Assembly (NCBI GenBank): GCA_009761415.1
Contig: QUOL01000009.1
Coordinates: 930,001-994,000, forward strand
Direction: 5' to 3'
Source: Sarcomyxa edulis
Taxonomy: Eukaryota > Basidiomycota > Agaricomycetes > Agaricales > Mycenaceae
DNA length: 64,000 nucleotides
In this document: positions 20,556 to 31,418 of the stretch, piece by piece
How positions within the stretch are numbered: the stretch's first letter is position 1
Layout of the letters: each line of letters starts with the position of its first letter
Notes under the pieces: model-generated
Told to the model about the DNA's origin: nothing
What the model saw: only the letters and a program-made list of their open reading frames with translations
Database searches by the model: none
Program-made: the position numbers and the translations under genes

Positions 20556-20812
20556 TACTGTACCATTTCGACCTTATGTTCAGTAACGCCTAATGTCGGA
20601 CTCTGAACTGAACCCATTTGAGGATGCATAACGGTAACAAAGTGAAATGAACATCAAGATTTGCAACGAAACTCACTTTTTGGTCCCAAATGCGGCCGAA
20701 TCGGGCCATTTTCAGATCACATGACGGCCGGATTAGGGTTTGAACTGAAAAAAAATGAACATATTGCGTAACGCGTAACACCCCATGAACATAAGGTCGA
20801 AATGGTACAGTA
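20556..20812. mobile_element. small MITE-like element with perfect 27-bp inverted arms
   Basis: The arm at 20556-20582 (starting TACTGTACCATTTCGACC) is the exact reverse complement of 20786-20812. The 200 bp between them have no frame. Size and structure fit a miniature inverted-repeat element; no target duplication could be assigned. Confidence 0.65.
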
Positions 20813-21110
20813 TGTTCTCCATCGCTCCCGAAGCTCATGGACTCTTGTAGATTATTCTAGAATGACTCATATCTCACAGTATATAAGGAGGAACAATTTG
20901 TTAGGTAGATTTTGTCGGATAGTCTGATTATCTAAATACACTCTATCATTTTCCCCCTCCAACTTTCGAGTGAATTCTCTCTTAGTTCTCAGGCTCTGCA
21001 CACCTCAAATATATCTAAACTATTCAATGAGTAACATATTTTCATCAATTGGTAATAATAACTAGTAAAGGGTATATAAGTAAGATAGAATGTATGAAGA
21101 GTATAGAGAT
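20813..21110. other. intergenic, nothing recognised
   Basis: An AT-rich stretch of about 300 bp between the MITE and the hairpin, without a coding frame or clear repeat. Confidence 0.6.
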
Positions 21111-21148
21111 ACTAACCTCAGTTGAAGTGGTAAACAACTGAGGTTAGT
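21111..21148. repeat. perfect 14-bp hairpin next to a transposon end
   Basis: The arms ACTAACCTCAGTTG (21111-21124) and CAACTGAGGTTAGT (21135-21148) enclose the 10-nt loop AAGTGGTAAA. The same loop with a weaker stem occurs near 20471-20508. It abuts the left end of the element that begins at 21152. Confidence 0.75.
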
Positions 21149-21985
21149 CTGGCGCATCAGCAAACTGGTACCCTTCTACTAGTATGAAGATATTTATAGG
21201 TCTCCATAGATAGCTATAGAGCCGAAGATCCCATAGTATGGGTCCTTGGCTTTATAGAGCTACAGAGACTGCCATGGTCTCTATGGATTACTATGGAAGT
21301 GCGCCCTCTTCTATGGGGTTCTCCGTAAACCTCTGTAGAATTTCTGCAGACCTTCAGAGACAGTGATAGAGCACCTGGAGCCAGTAATAATATCATCCTT
21401 TTACTTCGACTGAATCCGTCTGATAGTAGAAGATAGAATAGAAAACATAATTCACATTTAGACACAAGTACACTAGTAGGATAAATTCCGATGTACTGCA
21501 ATTTGAAGCCCTGTCACCTATCTGCTCTAGCATTGCTTCCTGCACTTGATACTGAAGCGAAGGGATGATGGAATGTCCTAAATTTGTGATGAGAGCGAAA
21601 TAGTTTCCTCGTGCATCTTACATGGTGGGTGGACAAACGAGAGACACAGGGAAAAACCTATCAATTTGTCAGACAGTGGTAAGTAGCCAGTGGATGGTCA
21701 GAGAGTACCACATAATGATCTGAAGACCACCGTTGGAACTACAATTTGGTGTCAGGCTACATGCAACTCAAGAATAAGACTTGACTGGAATATGACTCAC
21801 ATGATGAACATTCCGCCCAACATCTTTTCCCATCCGTTGCCCATAGAAAGAAAAGAAAGAAAGAAACCCGTCAACACAAGGAAGAAATCTCTCCGAGTCA
21901 ATATGCTCACCTTCTTTGCTAACCCCATAATCTCCTAAGAACCCCAAGCTCTCCACATTTCTGACCACAGGAGTCACCAATCCCT

Positions 21986-23588
21986 TACATCAGTAAAACT
22001 ACAGCTCGCCTTGGCCTCCTTTTGGCCTTATAAGGCCTTGACCTTCGGCCTTGTGCTTTTTCGAGCCTTACAGATTGCCTTATGCCTTTCCCCCTTCAAA
22101 ATTGCAGAACAAGTATCTCAATGTTTCTAAGGCAGCCTCGAAGGCCCAAGGCTTTCTCAAGATTGCAGTTCTAAGGCAAAACTCAGGCCCAAAGGTGGGA
22201 AGTCGGAAGTCTTGCAAGTCAATTCTGCTTGATCATGAGGATATATGACTTAGATCATAATTACTACATATTTGGGGTACTGCTACAGGTGTAAACGAGG
22301 AGGGAGAGTGGCGGAGAAGGAGAAGCTAACTTTGAATCAAAGGGGCACTCTCAGGCTGACGAGATTGGGAAATATACCAGGAGGATAGTGATGATGCACA
22401 GCTCTAAAAAAGTTCCCGCCAGCTCACTACAACGAAGTCGAAGATTTGAAAAAAAAAAATCGCAACTACGGCTTACCTATTGTGTGCCTAGAGCCAACAC
22501 CAGCATCCAACGTTGAGAATTCCGGTACGTCGCATGCATCAGACGTGCATCGAGGTATTTCGTCTGAGGGTCAGGCCTGAGAGGTATCACGCAGGAGATC
22601 GTTGGCTTGTGGGCAGTTGGCGGGCAGCAACGATGATGTCGGAAGTCGGAGTTTCTATGTGCTGTATAGGATGACAAACTCCGCTGTTTCCGACAGTTTC
22701 CGATGGACCGATGCTCATTCCTCTCCGAAGTCGTTCGTTCGTCAGTCTCTAGCCTAACTTTCTCCATTTCCGTCAGTCTCTCTATCTCTCTGGAGTATGG
22801 TACGTATTTCTTTCGCATTCTGGGGCACATCTTGCTAATCTCTACCACATTTTGAATCAGATACCCTACATCTCGAGTCCCTTCGCACTTGGATGTTGGG
22901 AACCACAACAAGTGAGTGTCCCAGTGCTTGTCTAATATTTATTCTCCATTTTTTTACAACTGTTTCGATTGCTCGCAGGTATTTTGGTCTTCCATCTCGC
23001 ACTTTATACTTGTTCATCACTCAAGGGCCAGTCACCGGGATATTGCGGGAGTTAGGGTGATTCAGAAGTTTAGGAATCAGGATTGGTCTGTAGGGGTCCA
23101 GGATGTGGTTTGGCAGTCATGGTCAGACTTCGGATAGGTGAGGAGTCATACACCATATGTGGTTGAGGGAGATGGGGTATCAACCGCAGGTAGTACTTTG
23201 CCTCCATTCCGCTTTCAGATCCCACCACGGGCACCATCCTTAATCAGCACTACTCCTCAAACTCGTTCTGAGGCTCGCAATTGTTCTAGTTATTTAGTAG
23301 TCATAGTAGTATGTAGTAAGCTGTCATATAGATACCAATATTATCCTCATTTTTTGTTTTCCCAAATTTTGCAAACTGCCTTATTGTCTGTCTTGAGGCC
23401 TGCATACAACATAGGGTGTGCCTTGGGGCAGCCTTGATAGTGTCTTGAAGCATGACTTGCTCGAAGGCGAGTTCCTTCCCGAAGGACATCTACGTACCGC
23501 CTTAAACCGCCTTCTGTCTTGAATGCCTTCCAAAGGCGCTGTAAGGCGTCATAAGGCCTGCAAGGCCAGCTGTATTTTTACTGATGTA
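21986..23588. mobile_element. TIR element remnant with GGCCTT subterminal repeats (inner)
   Basis: The left end reads TACATCAGTAAAACTACAGC and the right end, reversed, TACATCAGTAAAAATACAGC. Both ends are followed by many AAGGC, GGCCTT or GCCTT copies in opposite orientation. If TA is the target duplication, it would fit the Tc1/mariner/pogo group, but no transposase survives. Open frames inside are short and not recognised. Confidence 0.7.
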
Positions 23589-23860
23589 GGCATAGCCACC
23601 ACGACACAAAACCAATGTACACACCTTCGAGAAAGTGCCCACAAAGTTGACTCTTTTGAGCTTTCAGAGATGTTTGCCAGTTGTGCTCTTCTGGTGTTTC
23701 TACAGGTGCAGACCAGGACTGTTGTGTATTTTAGGCAGAGGTACTTCAACCGATGCAAGTTGCGGGGTGGAGAGTGAGTTGTACATAACACAAAGGAAGG
23801 AACAAATCCAAATGATAGAGACCTGTTGTGTTGCCATCACAGTCTGTGACCAAACTCGGA

Positions 23861-24115
23861 AGATTCCGTGATGTGCTGGCAGAGTAGGGTAGGTCTATTT
23901 GAACTTGGAGATATAATTTTTGACCTCTGGTGGGAAGATAGCATAGATTTCCAAAACCTATACAGAACTATGAAGAACTATGTAGATTGAGGGTTTACTA
24001 TGAAACCTATGAGTATCTATATGACTTCTATGGGGTCTATGGTAAACTATGGTGACTATGTTTCTGACTGTTTGCTATGGCCTTCTTATAGCCAAAACTC
24101 CGGTTTGCTGATGCG
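23861..24115 (+). repeat. direct repeat, copy 1 (transposon right end)
   Basis: About 250 bp similar to 30385-30639. Shared landmarks are GTGATGTGCTRGCAG, TAGGGTAGGT, a cluster of CTATGGGGTCTATG, and the terminal GGTTTGCTGATGC. Confidence 0.7.
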
Positions 24116-25316
24116 CTCGGAACGGGTATATAAGGTTGAGTCCGGCGGCTGACCAAAATAGGAATGATCAACACGGAACCAAAAGAGGAAATAGAAAATA
24201 GAAAGAAACAGAATATGGTATAGTAGACGAGGATATCACCTATCCCAAGAGTACTGGCAACCTTACTGACCTACTTTGGAAATTTAGCGAAACTTTAGCG
24301 ACAAATAGTGATTGGCACGGGTTTACCGCAGGTAGTTTTCATAGACACCGTACCCTGGACAAGGGTACGGGTAGGGGTTCTCATGAAACCCGCAGGTTGA
24401 CAAAACCCGCGGGTATGCTTACGGGTACCACCTAGAAATGACTATCTACAGAATACAGTCTGTACAATCTATGACTAAATTGCATTGCATCCAATGATAA
24501 GCTCCTCCTCATCCCCATCAACATCAGCAAGCTGTCCAATACTTCTCAAGTCCTCATCCTTCACATACCCCAACAAGCCTCAGGTTCCTAGACACATCAA
24601 TGCCGGTGTGGACTGAGACCAAAGGTGGTTATGAATGTGTGATCAGAGAATGCGACCAGGGCTGCCCGCTGTACCCGTATATGACGGTTGTACGGGTGCC
24701 ATATTACGGTTCCGTAACCATACCGTCAAGTCCTCAAAGGTAATTTCTTATGGTACGGTATACAGTACGGACTTTGGCTGTCAACGCCGTATGAATACAG
24801 CCGTATATGGCTGTAAATACGGTGTGGTTTCCACGTGGCCCCGCCGAACGGCACACTTTTGAAATTTTCTTCCACTTGTTCCTTTCAAAATACTTGACGT
24901 TGATTTGTTTGCATTCATCGATGACAAGCGTGTCCACTATCTGATGAAGGGCTTATATGTACTCTCCTCAGATGACAATTTTATTTCTTTCAAATCTCAT
25001 GCTCGAGATTGGCTGCAAAGATCTGAAAGTACCGAATGCCATCGTCATTACTGTATCCACCATTTGAAGTGCACAATCACAAACTGGTGTGACATACCGG
25101 AGCAAGTGCGCCATGTGGCTTGTGACCTGTGACCTGGAAGAAAAAGTGCGCAAATGGCTGAAATCAAGCCAATCTGGTCTGTTACCTCCGGGAATAGGAT
25201 AGAACATTTTTCACTCCGTTTCCAAGTGCCAAAAACCTCTAAAATAGATTGGAGTGCTCTGCATTAGTAGAGCCATCCAAGAACAGCTAAGAAGTTTCCT
25301 AACTCGGCCACGAGAA
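24116..25316. other. repeat-rich non-coding stretch with palindromic motif clusters
   Basis: No intact gene is seen. Around 24317-24430 there are several ACGGGTA/TACCCGT and ACCCGCGGGT motifs. Around 24655-24830 a second cluster is built on TACGG/CCGTA, preceded by CAGGGCTGCCC, which resembles a hAT-type terminus. These look like ends of unrelated DNA transposons whose partners are not in view. A plus-strand frame at about 24905-25132 is not recognised. Confidence 0.45.
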
Positions 25317-26231
25317 ATGCGTGTGGCCACAAAAACTAGTGTCTCTCCAGTGCAAATTCACCTCCAGCTCAAACTTGACTTTTTCATGTCTGTTGACATT
25401 GAGCAATTGCTTAAACAACTCAAACGTGCTTTTCAGTACCTCCCATCTTCTATTCCTGACTCTGACACCATCTCGGACAATCAAACTTTGCTTGGAAATG
25501 ATCTTGTCGAATACACTCAAGATCTTGAACTAGACTGCTGGCTATTTGACCGAAGTCTTCAAGACATATTTGGCTCGCCTGAAGATGGACTCGAGTATCC
25601 AGAACAGGGATCTCGACTAGAAAATATTGTAGAGGATTTTCATGTCCTTGTCGACACCATCATGTAAACACCGGATGCAGATCCATCGTATCTCAAAGGT
25701 GTCATAACCTGGTGTAATAATCTCATATCTACCGCCAATACTATCCAGTCCAATCCAACAGTACCTCAACCCTCTGCAATACTTGTTTTGCACACTGCTG
25801 CTACAATTAAACATTTGAAGACTTCACCAGGACCTCTCCTTGAAGAACCTGTCCCAAAAGCAAAGCCCCAAGAGGAGAAGAAGCTGTTCAAAGCAAAGAA
25901 CTTCCAAAATGCAACTTTACCTTTCACTACTGTCATTTCCTGCATTCGCACAACACATGCGGACTCAGAAGACATTGAGAGGTCCCCTGCACTGCAGACT
26001 TCCATGGACAAGATGAAAGTCGGTACCTTGAATTTCAAGGTGATTACCCCAGAAGAGGCTATTGAACAAGAGGCACAGGTTACAGCAAAGTTACGGAAGA
26101 GCATGAATGTCATCAAGAAGGCAAAGAAGAGAAGTGATGCAGAAAAAGTGGCAAACAAGACGGAGCGCGCAAAGCAGAGAAAAAGGGAATCCCACGGAAG
26201 AAAGATGGAGAGAGAGATTACAAAAGTTTGA
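25317..26231 (+). pseudogene. unknown coiled-coil-like protein with one in-frame stop
   Basis: One plus-strand frame is open from 25317 to 26231 except for a single TAA at 25665-25667. The first part is acidic, with HLQLKLDFFMSVDIEQLLKQ and SLQDIFGSPEDGLEYPE. The second part is Lys/Glu-rich at its end, with EQEAQVTAKLRKSMNVIKKA and AERAKQRKR-like sequence suggestive of a coiled coil. It lies directly upstream of a pogo-like transposase remnant and could be the N-terminal part of the same transposon protein. I do not recognise the family. Confidence 0.4.
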
Positions 26232-27144
26232 GACACTGCTGGGAAGATCATCAAGACATCGCTGAACACTGTAGTAAGCCAATTGACATACCTTCGCATG
26301 AAATCTCTGCTTACCAAAGTCCCACAAGCTCAAGGACTCTGTCGCAACTGGATCCGAGCAACATCAAAAAAACGCGAAGGTGTCTTATATTGGCAAGCAT
26401 CGCACAAAGAAACCTGTCAAGCATCAAATGAATTGGCAGACTTACTTCGTATGGATTTGGATTGACGCAGCAACGAAGGTCGTAGGGTGGAGTCCTAGTG
26501 ACATCATCAGGTACCTCCAACTTTCAGATGTTAATTATACAACATTTGTACCACTGCATGCAGCTACTGTTTGCTGTTGGATTACCACAAACGAGTTTGG
26601 ACATTCGTGCTGGAATGCCTCAACGTTGGCCCGTGCTGAACGCGGAGGAATTGGTGGCTGTAAGGGAAGGTCAAGAATCTTGGTGAGTCACCAAACTAAT
26701 ACCCCGAGATACCAATATAGAAAGGACTTACTTGCATGGATAATCCAGGCGGCCTTCCCACAGGTGATTGCTGGTGTTGTTGAACAGATAGTGGGCATGC
26801 GAGAGACCGGACTATTAGTCGGACGTCCATGGCTCATGCGCGTTGTGGGTTTTGCGAGGAGTCTAGCTAGAGACTGAGCAGGACTCATGTTCGCCGAGGG
26901 GCATTGATGTAGTTGGTCTCCAAGAAGGGTATTATTGTTTGTTTACACATGAAAACTATTTAAGCATTTCCTGAACACAGCCACATCCAAATCAATCACT
27001 TCTCTCCATTCCGAGCCTAAGGAGGCTACCAGCCTCACAGCGTCGTGTACACTCACCTATACTCGACAAGTTTCCTTTTTCCGAGAACTGGGTCCGATTG
27101 TTTCTCCATGCGCAACTAGGTTGGACGATGCAAAAAACGACTAG
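26232..27144 (+). pseudogene. pogo-like (DDE_1 type) transposase, N-terminal remnant
   Basis: Plus-strand pieces in different frames recall the N-terminal part of pogo-like transposases of mushrooms. They are IGKHRTKKPVKHQM, then KVVGWSPSDIIRYLQ, ATVCCWI and WNASTLARAERGG, a proline-poor helical stretch, and NWVRLFLHAQLGWTMQKTT, the segment that normally leads into the catalytic domain. Frameshifts and stops separate the pieces. The frame ends at GACTAGT (27139-27145), where the next element is inserted. The catalytic Asp residues are not seen afterwards. The family call rests on motif memory only. Confidence 0.45.
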
Positions 27145-27371
27145 TATTGAAGGGAGACACTTCAGAGAGCACTGGAGTCAAGCTTCACTGTCAAAGATAT
27201 GTATATTAAGTAGAGTAAGACGACGTACCTGGAGTCGAGCTTCACTGTCAAAGATAAAGAGCAGTGAGCTGACTCCAGGGAAGGCTAAGTCATCTGAAGT
27301 AAACAATAGTAAACAAGTAAAGGGGCTGAAAGCGAAATATAGGCAGAGTTTCTTAGCACAAATCCCAACAT
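27145..27371 (+). repeat. left 227-bp terminal inverted repeat
   Basis: It begins TATTGAAGGGAGACACTTC and ends ...AAATCCCAACAT. It holds the internal tandem unit at about 27172-27198 and 27230-27256. Confidence 0.9.
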
Positions 27372-27487
27372 TCCTAAGCAAGGCTTGTGTGCCAGTATGT
27401 ACCCCAGTCTACAGCAGGTGGATAAGAGCAAAGGCAGTTCCGGCCCGGACTCCATCTTGTTAAGGCGAGAGCAGGTGAGTTCACAGT

Positions 27488-28263
27488 GTGTTTTCCTGCC
27501 AATTGGCAATATCAAACTTGCCGTACATGTCATCAAGTCAAACGAGTGGACGTTGTGCTAGTTTCATCAACTATGTCCTGTCCAGAATTGAGGCCATTGG
27601 TATATTGCTCAAATGGACTGCGGTAAGTGCAAACCACAAAAACTCTAATACATGGAAGCAAGCTTTCATCGAAAAATCATTCCACCACATGCACGCAGAT
27701 GAACTGAAGGCTATCAGAAAGCTGGAAGGTCCCAAAGCGAGGGCAAGGAAACAAAAGATGGATGAAGAACTGAAGAAATACTGCAAGAAATACGAGTTTC
27801 TTATCACCGCTTGTAACCATTTTTCCATGATGTATTTTATGGTTAGTGCACTATCTCTCATACTCTCCTCGCTAACAATTTGCAGTTCAGAGCGGCTGTC
27901 TTGTTGGACAAAACATGGGATATCCGTCACCCTACTCCGCCTGTTCCAGCACTTGCCAGCCACTCCAATATCTTTACACACACGTCGACTATACTCATAA
28001 AATTCCAGATGTTCATCCTCTCGCCGAGTCCAACAAGCTGCCAGCTACTCCCTGAGAATCTTGTTTACTCCCAATGCAGGAAGAGAATACCGCTACCCTT
28101 GTTGCTGTCATGCGTGCTATTGCCGGACCTCTTGTGGCCAACGTACAGGATTTCATTGCATCCAGTCCACGTACTGGAGGAACCGATCCCACCGTTTAGG
28201 CTTCTTCTGCCCTGCACCGATAATGTCTACATATCTGCTCCATTACTATACCACGTTCATTGA
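27488..28263 (+). CDS. unknown protein inside the 2.7-kb TIR element
   Basis: Two plus-strand pieces read through a plausible intron (GTTAGT near 27842 to TTTGCAG near 27885). The first has ARARKQKMDEELKKYCKKY, a Lys/Glu-rich helix, followed by FLITACNHFSMMYFM. The second begins FRAAVLLDKTWDI and ends near 28263. The combination of a charged helix and an AAVLLD.TW stretch recalls unnamed proteins of mushroom genomes, but I cannot name a family. The start is uncertain, and the piece may belong to a longer gene that has decayed. Confidence 0.35.
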
Positions 28264-28522
28264 TTCCCATCCGCTCCATCACTACCATAGTTGGTTATAA
28301 TTCTCACTGTAATACCACTCTTGTAAAGACACAGGTGTTGCCTCCGTTGTAGCTTCTATATTGGATTTGTTTTGCACATCACAAGAAACAAAATATAAAT
28401 TCAACTCAAAACCAAAGTACATCTAATCCATCTCATGTATGTCATCTTCCAAGCTGCCTATGGTATCCTCCTGTAGACCGATCTCATCAGTCAGATCAAA
28501 CATGTCATAATCTTGGGAATGG

Positions 28523-29324
28523 TCAGGCTGCACCGTGTGTCCCCATCCAATGTATGATCTGTTTCCTGGTCAATTCATCACTCTGGCCGTTACCATTGCA
28601 GGCATCAAAGTAGCGTCGGAAAGGTGCTATTTCGGAGGGAGTGATGTCGTCAACATGAGTACAGACAATGTGTTCGGTAACTGCATTGAGATGCAAGCAC
28701 CAGTGACACATGTACCTTGCAGAGCTGAGTTGACCGTTGTGCTTTCTCAACATACGGGTGACTGTTGGTTTTGCAGAATGGAATTGATTTGTTAGGTGCA
28801 GCCTAGAAGCAAGAGCTCCATGAAAAACTCTTGTCTTCTGGTCATCATGGGTAGATGGATCTTCTTGACAGAGATTGCAATGAATGACAGTAGGTAGCGC
28901 GTTTGGTCCACTGGCAGGGACACAACGACCATCCTGGTCGTTGGCAAGACATATGATATCATACTGGTAGGGTGCCATATGATCAGATCCTTGTGTTTAA
29001 TGGCAGCATGAGTGAAGAGGACACGAGGATTGTAATCACTTCTGCCGAATGTTGCCTCAAAGTTGGTAGCATTGGCATCCCCACACCATGGACAGAGAAG
29101 TCGTTGACCTGTCAAATTTGTTGATTATAGATTGAATAGTATCTCACATGTGGTGGCTTACCACGGTGGCATTGCAATGTATTAAAAATTCTACGGGCCT
29201 TCAAGACTGGGGAGTGGAAAATAGATGTGCAATGACGCTTCAGGTGCACTTGATCCTTCCAGTCTTTCTGTTCATGCTCATCACCACAAGTGGGGTGATC
29301 CACAGTCTGGGCAAAGGGTGACAT
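28523..29324 (-). CDS. putative Cys/His zinc-binding protein inside the 2.7-kb TIR element
   Basis: On the minus strand an exon from 29324 (HPTCGDEHEQKDWKDQ, VHLKRHCTSIFHSP) ends at a GTAAGC donor near 29163, and a second exon begins after a TTTGACAG acceptor near 29110. Three C-x2-C units each followed by His are visible: LLCPWCGDANATNFE with THAAIKH, VIHCNLCQED with FHGALASRLH, and YMCHWCLHL with CTH. This spacing suggests repeated C2H2-like zinc fingers and so DNA or protein binding. A frame change occurs near 28960. It may be the DNA-binding subunit of the element or a captured gene. Confidence 0.4.
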
Positions 29325-29611
29325 TGGATGGAGACTTGATGGCGGGGCTCAAGGTAATCAAATTGCTAAGGTCAAGTTAGTATTCATACTGAAGCCATGA
29401 GATGACTGACATGAACTCACTCAAGATATTCTTCAATCTCATTGGATGACGCACAAGATGGAGTATACAACTGCTCACCATTATTGTCAATATGGTATTC
29501 CGGCTCTGCTACAGGGATTGCCGGGATATCCAAGTCAATAGTCAAACCAAGACGGTCATCATATCCCTTGAGATCAATGGCTGTCATGCATTTACGAGCA
29601 GCGCAAAGTAT

Positions 29612-29838
29612 ATGTTGGGATTTGTGCTAAAGAACTCTGCCTTATTTCGCTTTCAGCCCCTTTTGCTTGTTTACTATTGTTTACTTCAGATGACTTAACC
29701 TTCCCTGGAGTCAGCTCACTGCTCTTTATCTTTGACAGTGAAGCTCGACTCCAGGTACGTCGTCTTACTCTACTTAATATACATATCTTTGACAGTGAAG
29801 CTCGACTCCAGTGCTCTCTGAAGTGTCTCCCTTCAATA
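29612..29838 (-). repeat. right 227-bp terminal inverted repeat
   Basis: Reverse complement of 27145-27371 with only a few substitutions and single-base indels. Confidence 0.9.
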
Positions 29839-29842
29839 TCCC

Positions 29843-30110
29843 CAACCCCGCGTCTCGTTTTCATTCTTGTTCCCCATCCCTGTGTCTCGTTCCCCATCCC
29901 CGCATTTCGTTCTCCATCCCCGCGTCTTGTTCTCCATCCCCACGTCTCGTTCTCAGTCCCCCCCGTCATCTTGTCTTCTCCCATTCCAAGCCGTCCTGTC
30001 GTGTTACCCACTGTGCCATTTCGTTCTAAGCCATGTCTCGTTCCTAGTCATCTCGTCTCGTTCCCGGCCTCTCACCTCGTCCCCCCCTTGTGCAGTACAT
30101 TATTTTTGTG
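29843..30110. repeat. minisatellite of about 20-bp units
   Basis: Tandem irregular units close to CGTCTCGTTCTCCATCCCCG are clearest from 29870 to 29960. The array follows the right TIR at once and gives artefactual open frames on both strands. After it, AATAAA (30128-30133) and a short A run precede the repeated flank AAAAAATGACTAGT. Confidence 0.8.
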
Positions 30111-30384
30111 AATGAATAGTCTTGTAGAAATAAAGAGATTGCGTACCAGCGAAAAAATGACTAGTCCGAGTCACCATCGATTCCAGTAATGGCCACCGAT
30201 GCTGTCAAGTTGGGGAAAGTGACGTAGGATAGGTGCCGGATGGTTTTCATCTGTAAATAGACCGATTTTGGGTGATGAAAAGTGAAACTTGAGTTGGAGA
30301 GAGGTTCAGTATTGGGAGGCTTGGAAATATGAGAAGGAAGGCGAAGAGGCTCGGAAATATGAGGAGAAGGAAGACGAAGAGATT

Positions 30385-30639
30385 CGGAAGACTGCGTGAT
30401 GTGCTAGCAGGTTAGGGTAGGTTTTTTCGGACTTGGAAGAATTTCAAGGTCGAGTTATGATAGTGGGGGTGTGTGTCCCAGAGACTATACAGATCTACGA
30501 GAGACTATGCAGAGTGGGAGCTACTATGAAATGTGCGGGCGGCTACAAGTGTCTATGGAAAATCTATGGGGTCTATGGGGTCTATGTTTTTGCTTGTTTA
30601 CTATAACCATCTACGGCAGAAAGTCTGGTTTGCTGATGC
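30385..30639 (+). repeat. direct repeat, copy 2 (transposon right end)
   Basis: Similar to 23861-24115 and ending TCTGGTTTGCTGATGC. Its matching left end was not found, so this is a broken copy, perhaps the remains of the element that carried the pogo-like transposase. Confidence 0.65.
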
Positions 30640-31418
30640 TTTATTGTTTTGCCCAGTGGCAGGGGACAGCCTGAGCAAGTTGGGAGGTGAGGGTAGTCAA
30701 TTTCTGTACTTCATTGAAGACGGATTGGACATTCGGGAGAAGAAGGGAATCTGAATACTCCCCAAATGGCAAGTTCATTCTGGACCCAACATATCTGTGC
30801 GAATCTCCTGGACAGCCAATTGAACAAAAATGAGTCTGTAAGCCACGTTAGAGGTGCAGACAACGCAATGAGGGACGAAATGAGCGTCGGCAATGAGAGT
30901 TTGGAAGAGGGCATCGATGAGCGCGTCCAAAGCGCGTCGCGCAAAGGCTCGAGTCCAATGTGATTCAAGGTGACCTAATTCGGATTGCCGAGCTGCCGAA
31001 ACACGAGGCGAAATGAGGTTGCTCAAAAAGGAGTCAAGCCAGCTTCAAGTCAAGGTAGCTCAACTCGCGGCAACACTGCAAATGGCTTGAGCAAGGCCTG
31101 AGATTCCCAAAAGCCAAAGCCGGGCCGGGCCGGCACTTCACTTACTTGTCCACTTTTACTCTTCTTAGCTATCAATCAACATAAATACTAATAGAACTTA
31201 GTTGTTCCCTTTACCTCCAACTGTAAGTGCAGAATTAGACAGAATCATCTTCCAGATAGGTGGCGGAAGCCGTTTGTTTAGCAATATGGTCTAAATATAG
31301 TAAACCAGCACAAAATAGTATCATGCTATACCACTCGCTGTAATTCATCATGGATTGAGAAGCCGAGCCGTCTCTGTGTTTTGGTTGCTTTCCGTCCGCC
31401 AGTCTGTCTTTCAGTATG
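30640..31418. other. intergenic, boundary between repeat-rich and gene-rich DNA
   Basis: No gene is recognised. It contains a short GCCGGGCCGGGCCGG run near 31116 and AT-rich sequence near 31150-31350, which is probably the 3' flank of the mannosyltransferase gene on the minus strand. Confidence 0.6.

Larger units (their letters stand above)
21152..24115. mobile_element. TIR element remnant with CTATGG subterminal repeats (outer)
   Basis: The ends are inverted: GCGCATCAGCAAACTGG at the left and CCGGTTTGCTGATGCGC at the right (one mismatch). Both flanks are rich in CTATGG or CCATAG. A second copy of the right end with about 250 bp of homologous sequence lies at 30385-30639. No transposase gene is recognisable; the interior carries another element (21986-23588). 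This is an old, non-autonomous copy of an unidentified DNA transposon family. Confidence 0.65.
27145..29838. mobile_element. 2.7-kb element with 227-bp terminal inverted repeats
   Basis: The left repeat 27145-27371 and the right repeat 29612-29838 are near-identical reverse complements. Each contains two tandem copies of a unit around CTGGAGTCGAGCTTCACTGT, about 60 bp apart. Bases TA sit at both outer edges. Between the repeats are a plus-strand open region (27488-28263) and a minus-strand gene with Cys/His clusters (28523-29324). No known transposase signature was found. A 14-bp sequence AAAAAAYGACTAGT flanks the left edge (27132-27145) and recurs at 30152-30165, so the inserted unit may extend to about 30151. 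The high TIR identity suggests youth despite decayed genes. Confidence 0.75.

Noticed and set aside
24317..24830. A complete hAT element
   Set aside because: Only one CAGGGCTGCCC-like terminus and palindromic motif clusters are seen; no opposite end and no hAT transposase.
29592..30011. Minus-strand frame of 139 codons with Gly/Thr/Arg repeats
   Set aside because: It reads through a minisatellite and straight into the 227-bp TIR, so it is an artefact.
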